Shown: positions 29,711 through 37,669 of the stretch, one piece after another
Numbering within the stretch: position 1 is the first letter of the stretch
Layout of the letters: the number at the start of each line of letters is the position of its first letter
From: Mesorhizobium sp. J8
Lineage (GTDB): Bacteria > Pseudomonadota > Alphaproteobacteria > Rhizobiales > Rhizobiaceae
Length of the DNA stretch: 64,000 nt
Reading direction: 5' to 3'
NCBI RefSeq assembly: GCF_016591715.1
Contig: NZ_AP024109.1
Span: 6,322,001 to 6,386,000 of the forward strand
Notes under the pieces: generated by a model
Databases searched by the model: none
What the model saw: the letters and a program-made list of their open reading frames with translations, nothing else
Told to the model about the DNA's origin: nothing
Made by a program: the position numbers and the translations under genes

Positions 29711-30286
29711 CTAATCCGCATCGAGGACGAACGACGTCACTATCTTCTCGGCCTCGTCCGCAAGCGGCGCCCATTTCCGCTCTACCTCTTCGGAGTTGGC
29801 GCCCGCGACCCCGCAATCGACGAAACCGTAATGCGAGTTGCGCAGCGTCAGCGCGATGCTGGAATGGCCGTAGAAGCTGACATTTTCGTCGGCATAGTGG
29901 AAATCCATCTCCGCAATGCGCACCGGATAGCCGTCCGGGAAATGCGCCAGCCTGTCCTGGCGGAACGCCGCCGCCTGATAGGCGGCGCCGACCATGGTCT
30001 GCCAGTTGCTCACCTTCCAGTCTTCCTCCATGAACGCCCTGACGTCGGGTGGATTGTCGGGAGCGGTCGGATCGTAGGCATTTTCCGACACGCGGCAGGT
30101 GAGTCCTTCTGCGCCGGATTTGATCTTGAGCCGAATGGTGTTGTCAAAGGCGGTTTCGCTCGCCCATTCCTCGGGATAGGTCAGCGAAAAGCCATGCTCC
30201 CGATCGTGAATGGTCTTGTCCGCGGCAAGCGCCGCCGGGGCGGAGGTCAGATATGCGGCCGCCATTGCCAAAAGAAAAAGACGCAT
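29711..30286 (-). CDS. Secreted hypothetical protein, intact paralog
   Basis: 191 residues from the ATG at 30286. The signal peptide is MRLFLLAMAAAYLTSAPAALA, then ADKTIHDREHGFSLTYPEEWASETAFDNTIRLKI. This resembles the PsbP/DUF1795-like folds in which a FSLTYPEEW motif opens the domain, but I cannot assign the family. A central Cys (LTCRVSENAYD) and one near the end (GFVDCGV) may form a disulfide. The neighbouring copy at 29006 is frameshifted. Divergent from the phospholipase-like pair at 30508, with which it may share a cell-envelope role. Confidence 0.75.
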   Translation of the reverse strand: MRLFLLAMAAAYLTSAPAALAADKTIHDREHGFSLTYPEEWASETAFDNTIRLKIKSGAEGLTCRVSENAYDPTAPDNPPDVRAFMEEDWKVSNWQTMVGAAYQAAAFRQDRLAHFPDGYPVRIAEMDFHYADENVSFYGHSSIALTLRNSHYGFVDCGVAGANSEEVERKWAPLADEAEKIVTSFVLDAD

Positions 30287-30405
30287 CCCAAGGTCCCTCG
30301 CTGCGGCCGATCCTATCACAGGCAATTGGTCATGCCGCCTTGCCTGCGCCACAAATTCAGCCACTGTGGCACCCGCGCGCTTTGCCGTGCCATGATGGAG
30401 CGCTA

Positions 30406-30476
30406 GCAATTCTAGGAATTGCGTCAAAACAGAGGGATAGAGCGGATCGCCGGCTCCGTGAAACGGCGAAACGCCC
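30406..30476. repeat. Degenerate composite palindromic repeat
   Basis: A short inner palindrome GCAATTCTAGGAATTGC (30406-30422), then GTCAAAACAGAGGGATAGAGCG and half of the second palindrome, GTGAAACGGCGAAACGCCCT (about 30457-30476). The order of the two parts is that of the element at 1764-1859 read on the other strand. It lies in the promoter gap between divergent genes. Confidence 0.6.
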
Positions 30477-30507
30477 TGGGGATAATCTTCGGAACGCCGG
30501 CGGAGAA

Positions 30508-30948
30508 ATGCGAGCCTTTCTTGCCATTCTGCCGCTGCTTTTCCTGTCGGACTGCGCCAATCCCTGGGCGAAGGTTCCGGAAGCGGAGCTGCCGAAGCCG
30601 ATCCGCTATGCCATGTCGCGCCCCTCGCCTTTCGTCATCGGCAATTATTGCGGCCCGGGCACGCGCACCGGCGATCTGTCGGCAAGGCCGGTCGACCGTC
30701 TCGATGCCGCTTGCCGGGTCCATGACGCCTGCTACATCGCAAGGCACGATCATTGCGACTGTGACGGCGCGCTTGTCGCTTCCGCCAGGAAGATCCGCGA
30801 CGACCGGACGGCGCCGCGCAAGATGCGCAGCGAGGCCGAGTTGCTGATCGCAACTTTCGCGTTCCCCGTCTGCAGGATCTTTCCGCAGGGCTTCCTGCCG
30901 CCGCGCGATCCTGCCCAGCTCAAGGCCATGAACGGGGCGGCCGGATGA
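30508..30948 (+). CDS. Phospholipase A2-like lipoprotein
   Basis: 146 residues. The N-terminus MRAFLAILPLLFLSDC carries a lipobox with Cys16, so a lipoprotein is predicted. The mature part has the phospholipase A2 superfamily signature: Ca-loop-like YCGPG (47-51), active-site helix DAACRVHDACY (His72-Asp73), and a downstream CDCDGAL with Asp86 where the second catalytic-network Asp is expected. Six cysteines could form disulfides. The ATG at 30508 follows CGGAGAA. Its stop overlaps the start of the PLD-like gene (ATGA), so the two are co-translated. Family activity would be release of a fatty acid from phospholipid; activity here is unproven. Confidence 0.8.
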   Translation: MRAFLAILPLLFLSDCANPWAKVPEAELPKPIRYAMSRPSPFVIGNYCGPGTRTGDLSARPVDRLDAACRVHDACYIARHDHCDCDGALVASARKIRDDRTAPRKMRSEAELLIATFAFPVCRIFPQGFLPPRDPAQLKAMNGAAG

Positions 30949-33107
30949 GCCTCAGGCCGGCCCTCGCCAAGGTATTGCTTGGACTGGCGCTGGCGTCATT
31001 TGCCGGTTGCGCCGGCATGCCGGGGCATTCCGCCTGCGCCTTCTTCCCAGGCGACGACGCTTGCGGCCGCCTGCCCGTCTCGGCGGACAGCAGCGGCGCG
31101 GAGATCGCTGGAGCCCACTACTTCGCAGGCGACGGCAATCGCGCCTACGAGAAACAGTTCCAGGCGCTGCTCGCCCAAAGCCGCCTCGATGCGCTCGACC
31201 GCGCCAACGGCACGGGCCGCTTCGGCCGCGACTGGCGCGATGTCCAGAACGGCGGTTTCCTCGCGACCTATCCGGCGCTGCAGCGGTTGGCCAGACCGCT
31301 CGACAACGCCGAGATTGCGCCGACACGAGAAAAGCCCGGCGAAGGCCGATTCGCCGGGCGCTGGCGCATGTCGCGGCAGACGCTCTATCTCGATGCCACG
31401 GCGCGGCCCTTGGCGCCCAAGACCTTCAGCTTCTCGGGCCTCCAGGCGCGCTCGGTCGAGATCGTGCTGCGCCAAGCCGGCCGACAGCCGGTCGACATCG
31501 GCGGCAGCTGCAACGGCCCGCTCGCGATCCGCGCATCGGGCCGTTCCACCACGGTTGCCAGGGCCGCGCCGTTCCATCTCAGCCTGCCGGCCGCCGAAAC
31601 CTCGGTCAGCCTGTTTCCCGGCGAGGCGCTGACCCGCTGCGATCTTCGCATCACTTCGACCCTGGCGCCGGCCGGCACGCCGCTGACCTTGCTGCGCGAG
31701 GAGAGCGCCGATCCGTGGATCGCGGGGCTCGACAGCCGCTACGACCGCTGCCCGGTGCCAGATCCGGCGGGAATGGAGGAGCTCGACCGCGCCTTCTATG
31801 CCGGCCGCTGGCTGTCGCAGACTTGCGCGCTGCCATTGGGATCGCCGACCCTGCTGCGCAAATCGCGCGACGGCTTCAACGCCAAGGTCGAGGCCCTGCT
31901 CGGCAAGACGCTGCCGGACAGCGCCTTCGACAAGGCGGACCCTGAGCTGCCGCTCGATTTCTCCAACGCGCCGAAGCTCAGGCTGATCTATCTGTCGTCG
32001 CTCGAGTTCAAGGCGGACTTCTCCGGCCGCATCATGGACCGGCTGATCCGCCATCATGCGGCGCAGGGCGCCAAGGTACGAATCCTGGTGACCGACGTGC
32101 TGGAGCGGGAGAAGGACGACGCCATGCTGCACCGGTTGGCGGCGGAATTCCCCAATGTCGAGCTGCAGGAATATCGCTGGCAGGCCGATCACGGCGCGCC
32201 GATCGACGAGCAGCTCTCGCAGCTCCACAAGACCCACCACGTCAAGATGCTGGCGACGCTGGCCGAACAGCCCGGCCGCTCGCGCGTCATCATCGGCGGT
32301 CGCAACATCCATGACGGTTTTCTGTTCCACAAGCCGGTCGACCTGACCCGCTATCCGGAGCTTGAACAATACGGCAAGACCGACGGCTTCTCGCTGAACT
32401 ACTATTCCAACTGGAGCGACTTCGACATCGAGATCGCTGACCCGGCGACCGTCGAGACGCTGGCCGCGCATCTGTCGACCATCTGGCTGCGCGATGCCGA
32501 CACCAATCTGTCGCGGCCGTTCTCCATTCCGGTTCGCTCCATAGCTGCCCCGCGCGGCGTGGCGCGGCATTTCATTTCCGTGCCCTACGAGGACGGCCAC
32601 GCGCTGGAGGCCTATTTCGTGGAACTGATCGACACCGCCGAGCAGCGCATCGAGATCGTCAATCCCTATCTCAACCTGACGCCAGCTATCGCTCGCGCCT
32701 TCGACCGGGCGCTGGCCAGGGGCGTGAAGATCGATGTCGTCGGCCGCATCGACCTCAAGGGCGATATCGGCGGCCGGTTCCTTACCGCGCTCAACAAGCT
32801 GTTCGTCGAGAAATATGGCGACCGCATCAACATCCGCGAGTTCAAGGCGCCGGATGTCGTGCTGCATTCCAAGATCATGATGATCGACGAGAGGCTGGTC
32901 GCCATCTCCTCGGTCAACCTCAACAACCGCAGCTTCTTCCACGACTCGGAGAATGGCATGGTCGTGCTCGATCCGGCCTTCTACCGCCGCATGAAGCCGG
33001 TCTATGACGATTACCTCGCCCATTCGCGGCCGGTCGCCACCAATGTCACGATCGGCTGGGCCTACCGGCTGCTGTTCAGCGACAAATGGGTCAGAGAGGC
33101 GTTTTGA
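30945..33107 (+). CDS. Phospholipase D family lipoprotein
   Basis: 720 residues. Lipobox SFAGC (Cys22) predicts a lipoprotein. Residues about 40-330 form a large region I cannot assign, with three or four cysteines (GSCNGP, TRCDL, DRCPVP, QTCALP). The C-terminal half is a two-motif PLD domain. The first motif has HHVK (His432, Lys434) and IIGGRN but lacks the usual Asp; the second is LHSKIMMIDERLVAISSVNLNNRS (His641, Lys643, Asp648) and complete. This resembles cardiolipin-synthase-like/PLD proteins that act on phosphatidyl groups. Coupled to the PLA2-like gene by a 4-bp overlap. Confidence 0.87.
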   Translation: MSLRPALAKVLLGLALASFAGCAGMPGHSACAFFPGDDACGRLPVSADSSGAEIAGAHYFAGDGNRAYEKQFQALLAQSRLDALDRANGTGRFGRDWRDVQNGGFLATYPALQRLARPLDNAEIAPTREKPGEGRFAGRWRMSRQTLYLDATARPLAPKTFSFSGLQARSVEIVLRQAGRQPVDIGGSCNGPLAIRASGRSTTVARAAPFHLSLPAAETSVSLFPGEALTRCDLRITSTLAPAGTPLTLLREESADPWIAGLDSRYDRCPVPDPAGMEELDRAFYAGRWLSQTCALPLGSPTLLRKSRDGFNAKVEALLGKTLPDSAFDKADPELPLDFSNAPKLRLIYLSSLEFKADFSGRIMDRLIRHHAAQGAKVRILVTDVLEREKDDAMLHRLAAEFPNVELQEYRWQADHGAPIDEQLSQLHKTHHVKMLATLAEQPGRSRVIIGGRNIHDGFLFHKPVDLTRYPELEQYGKTDGFSLNYYSNWSDFDIEIADPATVETLAAHLSTIWLRDADTNLSRPFSIPVRSIAAPRGVARHFISVPYEDGHALEAYFVELIDTAEQRIEIVNPYLNLTPAIARAFDRALARGVKIDVVGRIDLKGDIGGRFLTALNKLFVEKYGDRINIREFKAPDVVLHSKIMMIDERLVAISSVNLNNRSFFHDSENGMVVLDPAFYRRMKPVYDDYLAHSRPVATNVTIGWAYRLLFSDKWVREAF

Positions 33108-33142
33108 CGCCGCCGGACCGGAGCGAACTAAGGTGTGCTGAG

Positions 33143-33362
33143 ATTCCGGTCAGGCCGTGCCGAGAATGGCGGCTTCCGAGACCCGGAGCGGAGCGTACTT
33201 GAAGTACGTGAGCACGCGCATGACCCCGAAAATCGTTTTCGATTTTCGGAAAAGGATCATGCGCTAAGTCAAAGTGCTACAGCGTCCTTTGCGCGTCCAT
33301 CCGGACGCGCGGCGCTGTAGAAGCGCAAGAAGCCGCCATTCGCAGGCCGGCCTCACCGGAAT
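33143..33362. repeat. Palindromic repeat carrying two other repeats inside it
   Basis: Outer element: arms ATTCCGGTCAGGCCG (33143-33157) and CGGCCTCACCGGAAT (33348-33362), plus inner arms AATGGCGGCTT (33165-33175) and AAGCCGCCATT (33330-33340); it matches the element at 7961-8054. After its central CGTACTTGAAGTACGTGAGCAC (to 33215) two unrelated palindromes follow. GCGCATGA...TCATGCGC is at 33216-33264 with inner stem CCGAAAATCG/CGATTTTCGG; CTACAGCG...CGCTGTAG is at 33277-33320 with inner GCGCGTCC/GGACGCGC. The outer element then resumes. No gene lies in this gap. Confidence 0.8.
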
Positions 33363-33374
33363 ATCAGCGCACCT

Positions 33375-34637
33375 TCAGATGGGCTTCAGATACCGCTCCG
33401 GGCTCAGGTCACGCGCGTTGACCTCGGGCACCCGGTTGGACATGATGTCGGCCAGCACCTTGGCCGAGCCGCAGGCCATGGTCCAGCCGAGCGTGCCGTG
33501 GCCGGTGTTGAGGTAGAGGTTGGCAACCTCGCTCAGTCCGACCAAGGGCGGTCCGTCCGGCGTCATCGGCCGCAAGCCGCACCAGAAGCTCGCCGCCTTG
33601 AGATCGCCGCCGCCGGGGAAGAGATCGCCGACCGAGTGTTCAAGCGTGCGGCGGCGCGATTCATGCAGGCGAAGGTCATAGCCCGAAATCTCCGCCGTGC
33701 CGCCGACGCGGATACGGTCGCCGAGCCGGGTGATCGCCACCTTGTAGGTCTCGTCCATGACCGTCGACACGGGTGCTGCCTCGGCATTGGTGATCGGCAC
33801 GGTGATGGAATAGCCCTTGACCGGATAGACCGGAATCGGCCGCCCCAGCGTGCGCATGAATTGCGCCGAATAGCTGCCCATCGCCATCACGAAGGCGTCC
33901 GCGGTTTTCCATCCGCTGTCGGTGAGCACATTGGTGAGGCGGTTGCGGTTCCTGACGATGCGCCGGATGGTCGAGCCGTATTCGAAGGTCACGCCGCGCG
34001 CCACGCAGAGCTCGGCGAGCTTGTCGGTGAACATCTTGCAGTCGCCGGTCTCGTCGCCCGGAAGCCTGAGGCCGCCGACGAATTTGTCGCGCACCGCCGC
34101 AAGCGCGGGCTCGGCGGCGACACAGCCGTCGCGGTCGAGGATCTCGTAGGGCACGCCGTATTTCTTCAGCACCTCGACATCACCGCCGGTGCCGTCGAGC
34201 TGCTTCTGCTTGCGGAAAAGCTGCAGCGTGCCTTTGGTCCGCTCGTCATAGGTGATGCCGGTCGCCTCGCGCAGAGCCTTCAGCGTGTCGCGGCTATATT
34301 CGGCCAGCGGTACCATGCGCGACTTGTTGAGCGCGTAGCGCTCGGCCGTGCAGTTCCGCAGCATCTTGAGGAGCCACGTCCACATATTGGGGTCGAAAGC
34401 CGGCCGCACGACAAGCGGGCCGTATTTCATCAACAGCCATTTGATGGCCTTGACCGGGATGCCCGGCCCGGCCCAGGGCGAGGCATAGCCAGGCGACACT
34501 TCGCCGGCATTGGCGAAGCTGGTTTCGAGCGCCGGCCCCGGCTGGCGATCGTAGACGGTCACCTCATGACCGGCCTCGGTGAGGAAGTATGCGGTGGTGA
34601 CCCCGATCACGCCGCCGCCCAGCACGATGACTTTCAT
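33375..34637 (-). CDS. dadA: D-amino acid dehydrogenase small subunit type
   Basis: A 420-residue FAD enzyme starting [31 protein letters not shown], with [17 protein letters not shown] and the C-terminal [14 protein letters not shown] and [18 protein letters not shown], all typical of DadA. It oxidises D-alanine (and other D-amino acids) to the 2-oxo acid and ammonia, passing electrons to the quinone pool. alr lies on the same strand 1.2 kb upstream, so together they can convert L-alanine to pyruvate. Two GreA/B-like genes separate them. The ATG at 34637 gives the usual length. Confidence 0.93.
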   Translation of the reverse strand: MKVIVLGGGVIGVTTAYFLTEAGHEVTVYDRQPGPALETSFANAGEVSPGYASPWAGPGIPVKAIKWLLMKYGPLVVRPAFDPNMWTWLLKMLRNCTAERYALNKSRMVPLAEYSRDTLKALREATGITYDERTKGTLQLFRKQKQLDGTGGDVEVLKKYGVPYEILDRDGCVAAEPALAAVRDKFVGGLRLPGDETGDCKMFTDKLAELCVARGVTFEYGSTIRRIVRNRNRLTNVLTDSGWKTADAFVMAMGSYSAQFMRTLGRPIPVYPVKGYSITVPITNAEAAPVSTVMDETYKVAITRLGDRIRVGGTAEISGYDLRLHESRRRTLEHSVGDLFPGGGDLKAASFWCGLRPMTPDGPPLVGLSEVANLYLNTGHGTLGWTMACGSAKVLADIMSNRVPEVNARDLSPERYLKPI

Positions 34638-34659
34638 TCTATGCTCCCTCAAAGGCCGA

Positions 34660-35190
34660 TCATGCCGCCGAAGGGCCCGGATCGTCCCCCTCTGTCTGCC
34701 GGATTTTGCCGCGCCCGCCAAGGGGCCAGTCAGCGGCGGGCGCGCTGTGGACCAGCTTCAGGACATGGCGTTCGGAGGTGCGTTCCCGCGCTTCCCGCCG
34801 CGCGGCTTCCGGCTGATAGGCCACATCCTCGAGAAGGACCTCCTCGGCGGGGCCATCGGGCCGCTCGGCCAATGCCGATTGGCCCGCCTTCATGCCAAGC
34901 AGGCAGAGACCGTGCCACGTGGCGACCGACAGGCCGGAGCCGACGGGGGCGGATGCCTCGGCCTGCACCAGCGTGCGCGTTTGCGATGAACCGCCGCCGA
35001 CGCGGAAAATCACCCGGCTGTTGAGCGTGGCAAGGTCGGGCTCGACGGCTCCGGTCGTGATGACGCGGCTTTCGGCGAGCTTGCGTTCGAGCATCGGCAC
35101 GATCGGATCGGCGAACGCGCGACGGCGCATCAGCATCGCCTCGATCACCGCGAAATCCTTGGCCGTCAGGCGGTAGACAGTCCTGGTCAT
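34660..35190 (-). CDS. GreA/GreB C-terminal-like protein, divergent
   Basis: 176 residues. The segments [53 protein letters not shown] and [22 protein letters not shown] recall the Rnk/GreA C-terminal domain that binds RNA polymerase, but the core is poorly conserved and the tail (after about 125) is Arg/Glu-rich and disordered-looking. Its ATG overlaps the stop of the Rnk-like gene (ATGA). It is probably a diverged duplicate of that neighbour; no coiled coil like GreA is present. Confidence 0.72.
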   Translation of the reverse strand: MTRTVYRLTAKDFAVIEAMLMRRRAFADPIVPMLERKLAESRVITTGAVEPDLATLNSRVIFRVGGGSSQTRTLVQAEASAPVGSGLSVATWHGLCLLGMKAGQSALAERPDGPAEEVLLEDVAYQPEAARREARERTSERHVLKLVHSAPAADWPLGGRGKIRQTEGDDPGPSAA

Positions 35191-35600
35191 GGCGTCCTCG
35201 GCGCTTGTTCGACGGCATCGATCGTTGCCGAGAGAACCCGGCTGTCGCGGCTCTTCCAGGAAACTGTGCGTCCGGCCCGCGCGCCGATCAGCGCCGTTCC
35301 AAGCGGCGTCAGCACCGATATGCGTCTTTCGGCGATGTCGGCCTCGGCCGGATAGACCAGCGTCACCGTCTGGGTGCTTCCCTCCGGGTCCTGAAGCGTG
35401 ACCGTCGAGCCCATCCGCACCACGTCGGCCGGCATTGCCGCCCCGGTGGCGACCCTGGCGCGGTCCATCTCGGCAAGCAGGTCCTCGGCCATATCGGGCA
35501 CGCGGTCGAGAAAGGCCCTGGCGAGGCTGCTCAGCCGGTCGTGGTCCACCGCACTGACAAGGATGGAGTTTCGCGAACGCGCTTGCGTTGCTGCATGCAT
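35187..35600 (-). CDS. rnk: Rnk-like nucleoside diphosphate kinase regulator (GreA/GreB family C-terminal domain)
   Basis: 137 residues from the ATG at 35600 (GAGG site 7 nt before). A short N-terminal helical part (DHDRLSSLARAFLDRVPDMAEDLLAEMDRA) precedes a FKBP-like domain. That domain carries VVRMGSTVTLQDPEGSTQTVTLVYPAEADIAERRISVLTPLGTALIGARAGRTVSW, the diagnostic GreA/GreB/Rnk C-terminal fold. Rnk proteins bind RNA polymerase and compete with Gre factors. Coupled to the divergent GreA/B-like gene downstream. The location between alr and dadA is unusual. Confidence 0.87.
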   Translation of the reverse strand: MHAATQARSRNSILVSAVDHDRLSSLARAFLDRVPDMAEDLLAEMDRARVATGAAMPADVVRMGSTVTLQDPEGSTQTVTLVYPAEADIAERRISVLTPLGTALIGARAGRTVSWKSRDSRVLSATIDAVEQAPRTP

Positions 35601-35720
35601 GGCACACCTCATATTCTGGCGCATCGTTTGCCCGAATGCGCGCAAGCCGCCACATCGAAGGCGGCGAACAAAGCCTGGCCGCAAGGGCCGCAGGCTCGAT
35701 GAAAATGTTAGGAATTAAAC

Positions 35721-35764
35721 GCCCCGGTTCACGCGGCCGCCGGCATTGGCGGCCACGCCGGGGC
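35721..35764 (-). terminator. Probable terminator downstream of alr
   Basis: GCCCCGG (35721-35727) pairs with CCGGGGC (35758-35764), with inner GGCCGCC (35735-35741) pairing with GGCGGCC (35748-35754). On the minus strand it is followed by GTTTAATTCC, a weak T-tract. It lies about 110 bp past the alr stop, suggesting alr is not co-transcribed with the Rnk-like gene. The rest of the 272-bp gap shows nothing else. Confidence 0.6.
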
Positions 35765-35872
35765 TACGCTCCCGCGATGGGGCAAACCCTGAAGCAGGTT
35801 TTGGTATAAGCGAGGTTGCTCATATCCCGAACCTTGCCGAGAAGCACCGGCTTGTCAAGCAAGGCGCCTGCC

Positions 35873-37027
35873 TCAACCGCCCGTGTAGCGGCGGTGAAAG
35901 CGCGCACCCAGGCTGGTCAACATCTCGTAGCCGATCGTCCCGGCGTGGCCTGCTGCCTCGTCGACGCTTTGCGAGGGACCGATGAGCTCGACGAGATCGC
36001 CCTCGCCGAGCCGGCCGGCGGGAAGCGCCGAGATGTCGAGGATGATAGAGTCCATCGACACGCGGCCGACGAAGGGCAACCGCACGCCCTCGAACCAGGC
36101 GGCCGAAGCAGCGCGCCGGTGCCAGCCGTCGCCATAGCCCAGCGAGATGGTCGCCAGCCTGAGCGGCCCGTCCGCTTGGTGGGTATGGCCGTAGCCGATG
36201 CCTGTGCCGGCGCCGATCTCGCGCGTTTGCGCCACCTTGGCTTCCAGCCGTATCACCGGCAGCATCGGGTTGGGTGCGTGGGGTGTCGGGTTGATGCCGT
36301 AGAGCGCAGCCCCCGGGCGGGCAAGCTCGTAGTGATATTCCGGGCCGAGAAAGATGCCGGACGAGTTGGCCAGGGAGGCGGGCGCCGCGGGCAGCAGCTT
36401 GCGCAGCCGCTCGAATTCGCGCCGCTGCTTCTCGTTGGCCCCCTGCTGCGGCTCGTCGGCGCGGGCGAGATGGCTCATCACGAAGCGGATGTCGATGCCG
36501 TCTAGGGCGCCCGCCTCGCTCGCGAGCGCCTCGACGTCCGCCGGCGCCATGCCGAGCCGGGCCATGCCGCTATCGACCTGGATGGCGGCAGGCAGGCTCT
36601 TGCCTGCGTCCCGCGCGATCTCGCGCCAGGCCTTTAGTTGAACGGGGCTGTTGATGACCGGGCAAAGCCCGGCCGCCAGCGCTTCCGGCTCCGAACCCGG
36701 AGGCAGTCCGTTCAGCACGAAGATGTCGGGCCCCGGCCCGATCGCCCTGCGCAGCGCGATGCCTTCCCCGAGCAGCGCGACGAAGAAGAGGTCGCAGCCT
36801 TCCTTCGCCAACGCCGAGGCCACTTGCGCGGCGCCAAGCCCATAGCCGTCGGCCTTGAGCACACCGGCGCAGCGGACGCCGTTCAGCCGCGCCTTCAGCC
36901 GGCGGTAATTTTCCCGGATGGCGCCAAGGTCGATCGTCAGGATCGCGCCCGCGGCCGCCTCGCTGACCGTCGAACCGCCGTCCGCATTTTTTTGTGCCGG
37001 AAACCCGCGTCCGGTGTCGTCGTTCAT
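35873..37027 (-). CDS. alr: Alanine racemase
   Basis: A 384-residue PLP enzyme interconverting L- and D-alanine. The PLP Lys is in VLKADGYGLGA (Lys58), and the catalytic Tyr loop is SLGYGDGWHRR near 290. The ending ELIGPSQSVDEAAGHAGTIGYEMLTSLGARFHRRY is classical. The first 25 residues (polar, Gly/Asp-rich) precede the barrel start ILTIDLGAIRENYRRL and may be a spurious extension. Nearby dadA suggests a catabolic (DadX-like) role, but I cannot tell it from the biosynthetic form. Confidence 0.95.
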   Translation of the reverse strand: MNDDTGRGFPAQKNADGGSTVSEAAAGAILTIDLGAIRENYRRLKARLNGVRCAGVLKADGYGLGAAQVASALAKEGCDLFFVALLGEGIALRRAIGPGPDIFVLNGLPPGSEPEALAAGLCPVINSPVQLKAWREIARDAGKSLPAAIQVDSGMARLGMAPADVEALASEAGALDGIDIRFVMSHLARADEPQQGANEKQRREFERLRKLLPAAPASLANSSGIFLGPEYHYELARPGAALYGINPTPHAPNPMLPVIRLEAKVAQTREIGAGTGIGYGHTHQADGPLRLATISLGYGDGWHRRAASAAWFEGVRLPFVGRVSMDSIILDISALPAGRLGEGDLVELIGPSQSVDEAAGHAGTIGYEMLTSLGARFHRRYTGG

Positions 37028-37102
37028 GGCGACCCCCGCTCATTGCATCGGCAATCAATAAGGCGACCGGGCCGGCTCGACAACCGGGGTGGATGAGGCC
37101 AG

Positions 37103-37618
37103 TCAGGGAGCCAGGTGTTGGAAGGCTGCCATCACCTGCTCATAGACCTTGCGCTTGAAGGGCACGATCAGCTCGGGCAGTTCGCGCATCGGCCGCCACG
37201 CCCATTCGTCGAATTCGGCCGTATGGCCGCCGGGAGGCGGATTGATTTCGATCTCGCTTTCGTCGCCCTCGAAGCGGTAGGCGAACCATTTTTGCGTCTG
37301 GCCGCGATAGCGGCCCTTGAAGGCGACGCCGACCAGATGTGGCGGCAGGTCGTAGTTGATCCAGCGTGGCGCCTCGGCAAGCAGCGACACGCTGCGCATG
37401 CCGGTTTCCTCATGGAGCTCGCGCCCGGCGGCCTCGATCGGCTCTTCGCCCTTGTCGATGCCGCCTTGCGGCATCTGCCAGAGCTGCGTCGTGCCGGCGA
37501 ACTCGCTGTCCGGCTCGGCGATACGGTGCCCGACCCAGACCAGGCCTGCCCTGTTGAGGATCATCAGCCCGACACAGGGACGATAGGGCAGGGTTTCGGG
37601 ATCGATCTTTTTGGCCAT
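37103..37618 (-). CDS. rppH: RNA pyrophosphohydrolase
   Basis: A 171-residue Nudix hydrolase. The Nudix box [22 protein letters not shown] (52-73) is complete, preceded by [21 protein letters not shown] and followed by the RppH/IalA-type WINYDLP and [13 protein letters not shown]. It removes pyrophosphate from 5'-triphosphate RNA, starting mRNA decay. It is the last gene of the conserved minus-strand block with ctpA and envC. Confidence 0.94.
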   Translation of the reverse strand: MAKKIDPETLPYRPCVGLMILNRAGLVWVGHRIAEPDSEFAGTTQLWQMPQGGIDKGEEPIEAAGRELHEETGMRSVSLLAEAPRWINYDLPPHLVGVAFKGRYRGQTQKWFAYRFEGDESEIEINPPPGGHTAEFDEWAWRPMRELPELIVPFKRKVYEQVMAAFQHLAP

Positions 37619-37669
37619 GGGGGCAGCGTTCCGGCGATCTTGAGAATTGACTGCGGCGAGGCTGTAGCG

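Noticed and set aside
33143..33362. An insertion sequence at the nested repeat
   Set aside because: No transposase frame, terminal repeats of IS size or target duplication could be seen; the block consists of short palindromes.
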